Assembly: GCA_029547745.1 (NCBI GenBank)
Contig: JAKPOQ010000047.1
Location: 1-51,786, forward strand
From: Actinomycetes bacterium
GTDB lineage: Bacteria > Actinomycetota > Thermoleophilia > UBA2241
Direction of reading: 5' to 3'
DNA length: 51,786 nt
Positions 51,326 through 51,786 of this stretch are shown here, in pieces (the first letter of the stretch is position 1; each line of letters starts with the position of its first letter). The notes beneath the pieces were generated by a model that was given only the letters and a program-made list of their open reading frames with translations, was not told the DNA's origin and made no database searches. A program made the translations under genes and the position numbers.

Positions 51326-51532
51326 TCAGCTTCCGGTCTGGTCCTTGCCCTTCTCGATCCGGGCCTGATCCGGGTCTTCGACCTCGTCGGGGGCGTCTTC
51401 GTTCAAGCCTTGCTTGAAGCCGCGGATGCTCTGTCCGAGGCTCCTGCCCAGCTTGGGGAGGCGGGTCGCGCCGAAGAGCAGCAGGATGATCGCCAGGATG
51501 ATGAGGAGTTCGGTTGGGCCGATGTTGGGCAT
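51326..51532 (-). CDS. tatA: Twin-arginine translocase TatA/TatE family subunit
   Basis: MPNIGPTELLIILAIILLLFGATRLPKLGRSLGQSIRGFKQGL; ATG complement at 51530-51532. Confidence 0.93.
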   Translation of the reverse strand: MPNIGPTELLIILAIILLLFGATRLPKLGRSLGQSIRGFKQGLNEDAPDEVEDPDQARIEKGKDQTGS

Positions 51533-51659
51533 TGGGCTCTCTCGCTCCGCGTCGATATGCGGTACCGCCGGTGACGTGTGCACCACGCCGCCGCGGCACC
51601 CTCATGAGAAGACTGTACGGCCTCCGGTGACGACGCGCAAGACGCCGCATTGCGCCGCA

Positions 51660-51709
51660 AAGAAAGTACTCGAAAGTGATTCGTTGCGTCAGCTAAGAAA
51701 GTACTCGAA
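51660..51709. repeat. Direct repeat AAGAAAGTACTCGAA, 35 nt apart
   Basis: Copies at 51660-51674 and 51695-51709. Confidence 0.85.
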
Positions 51710-51756
51710 CGCTGCCGAGCTTGTCGCCAGGAAGGAAGGCGGCAAGGAGGGTGGCG

Positions 51757-51786
51757 GTGGCCCTGACGATGGCGGAGCGACAGGCG
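51757..51786 (+). mobile_element. Possible 5' end of a transposase ORF (truncated by window)
   Basis: VALTMAERQA after AAGGAGGG SD; resembles N-termini of rve-type transposases from memory only. Confidence 0.35.

Overview
GC-rich, gene-dense bacterial chromosome segment. Gene content and order look Actinomycetota-like (inference from content only). It has three parts. (1) groES-groEL with a promoter and a CIRCE operator. (2) An accessory catabolic/redox region, about 3.5-26.8 kb. It holds a methyl-THF:corrinoid methyltransferase homolog, a P1/DmpA peptidase, a Dpp-type ABC transporter, a non-pyrrolysine MttB-family methyltransferase, a C45 Ntn-hydrolase, an N-acyl-D-amino-acid deacylase-like amidohydrolase, a substrate-binding protein, an orphan PotA-like ATPase, a PucR regulator, a pteridine-reductase-like SDR, an Lrp regulator, the PntAA/AB/B transhydrogenase and an aldehyde:ferredoxin oxidoreductase. 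(3) A housekeeping block: tRNA-fMet, tilS, hpt, ftsH, folE-P-B-K, nadA-B-C, coaX, dusB, greA, lysS, clpC, radA, carD, a PIN/TRAM protein, ispD, ispF and tatA. The right edge probably enters a transposase. Main points for a second look: the candidate amide-linked methylamine/betaine uptake and demethylation locus; long, near-perfect hairpins embedded inside coding sequences (radA, dusB, SDR, P1 peptidase, tilS), one of them centred on a catalytic Tyr-to-His change; folB and ispF lacking any ATG/GTG/TTG start where homology requires one, each with a well-placed Shine-Dalgarno before ATC or CTG; and tandem duplications of about 16-22 bp spanning stop codons. All product names come from motif recognition by eye; no database search was run.
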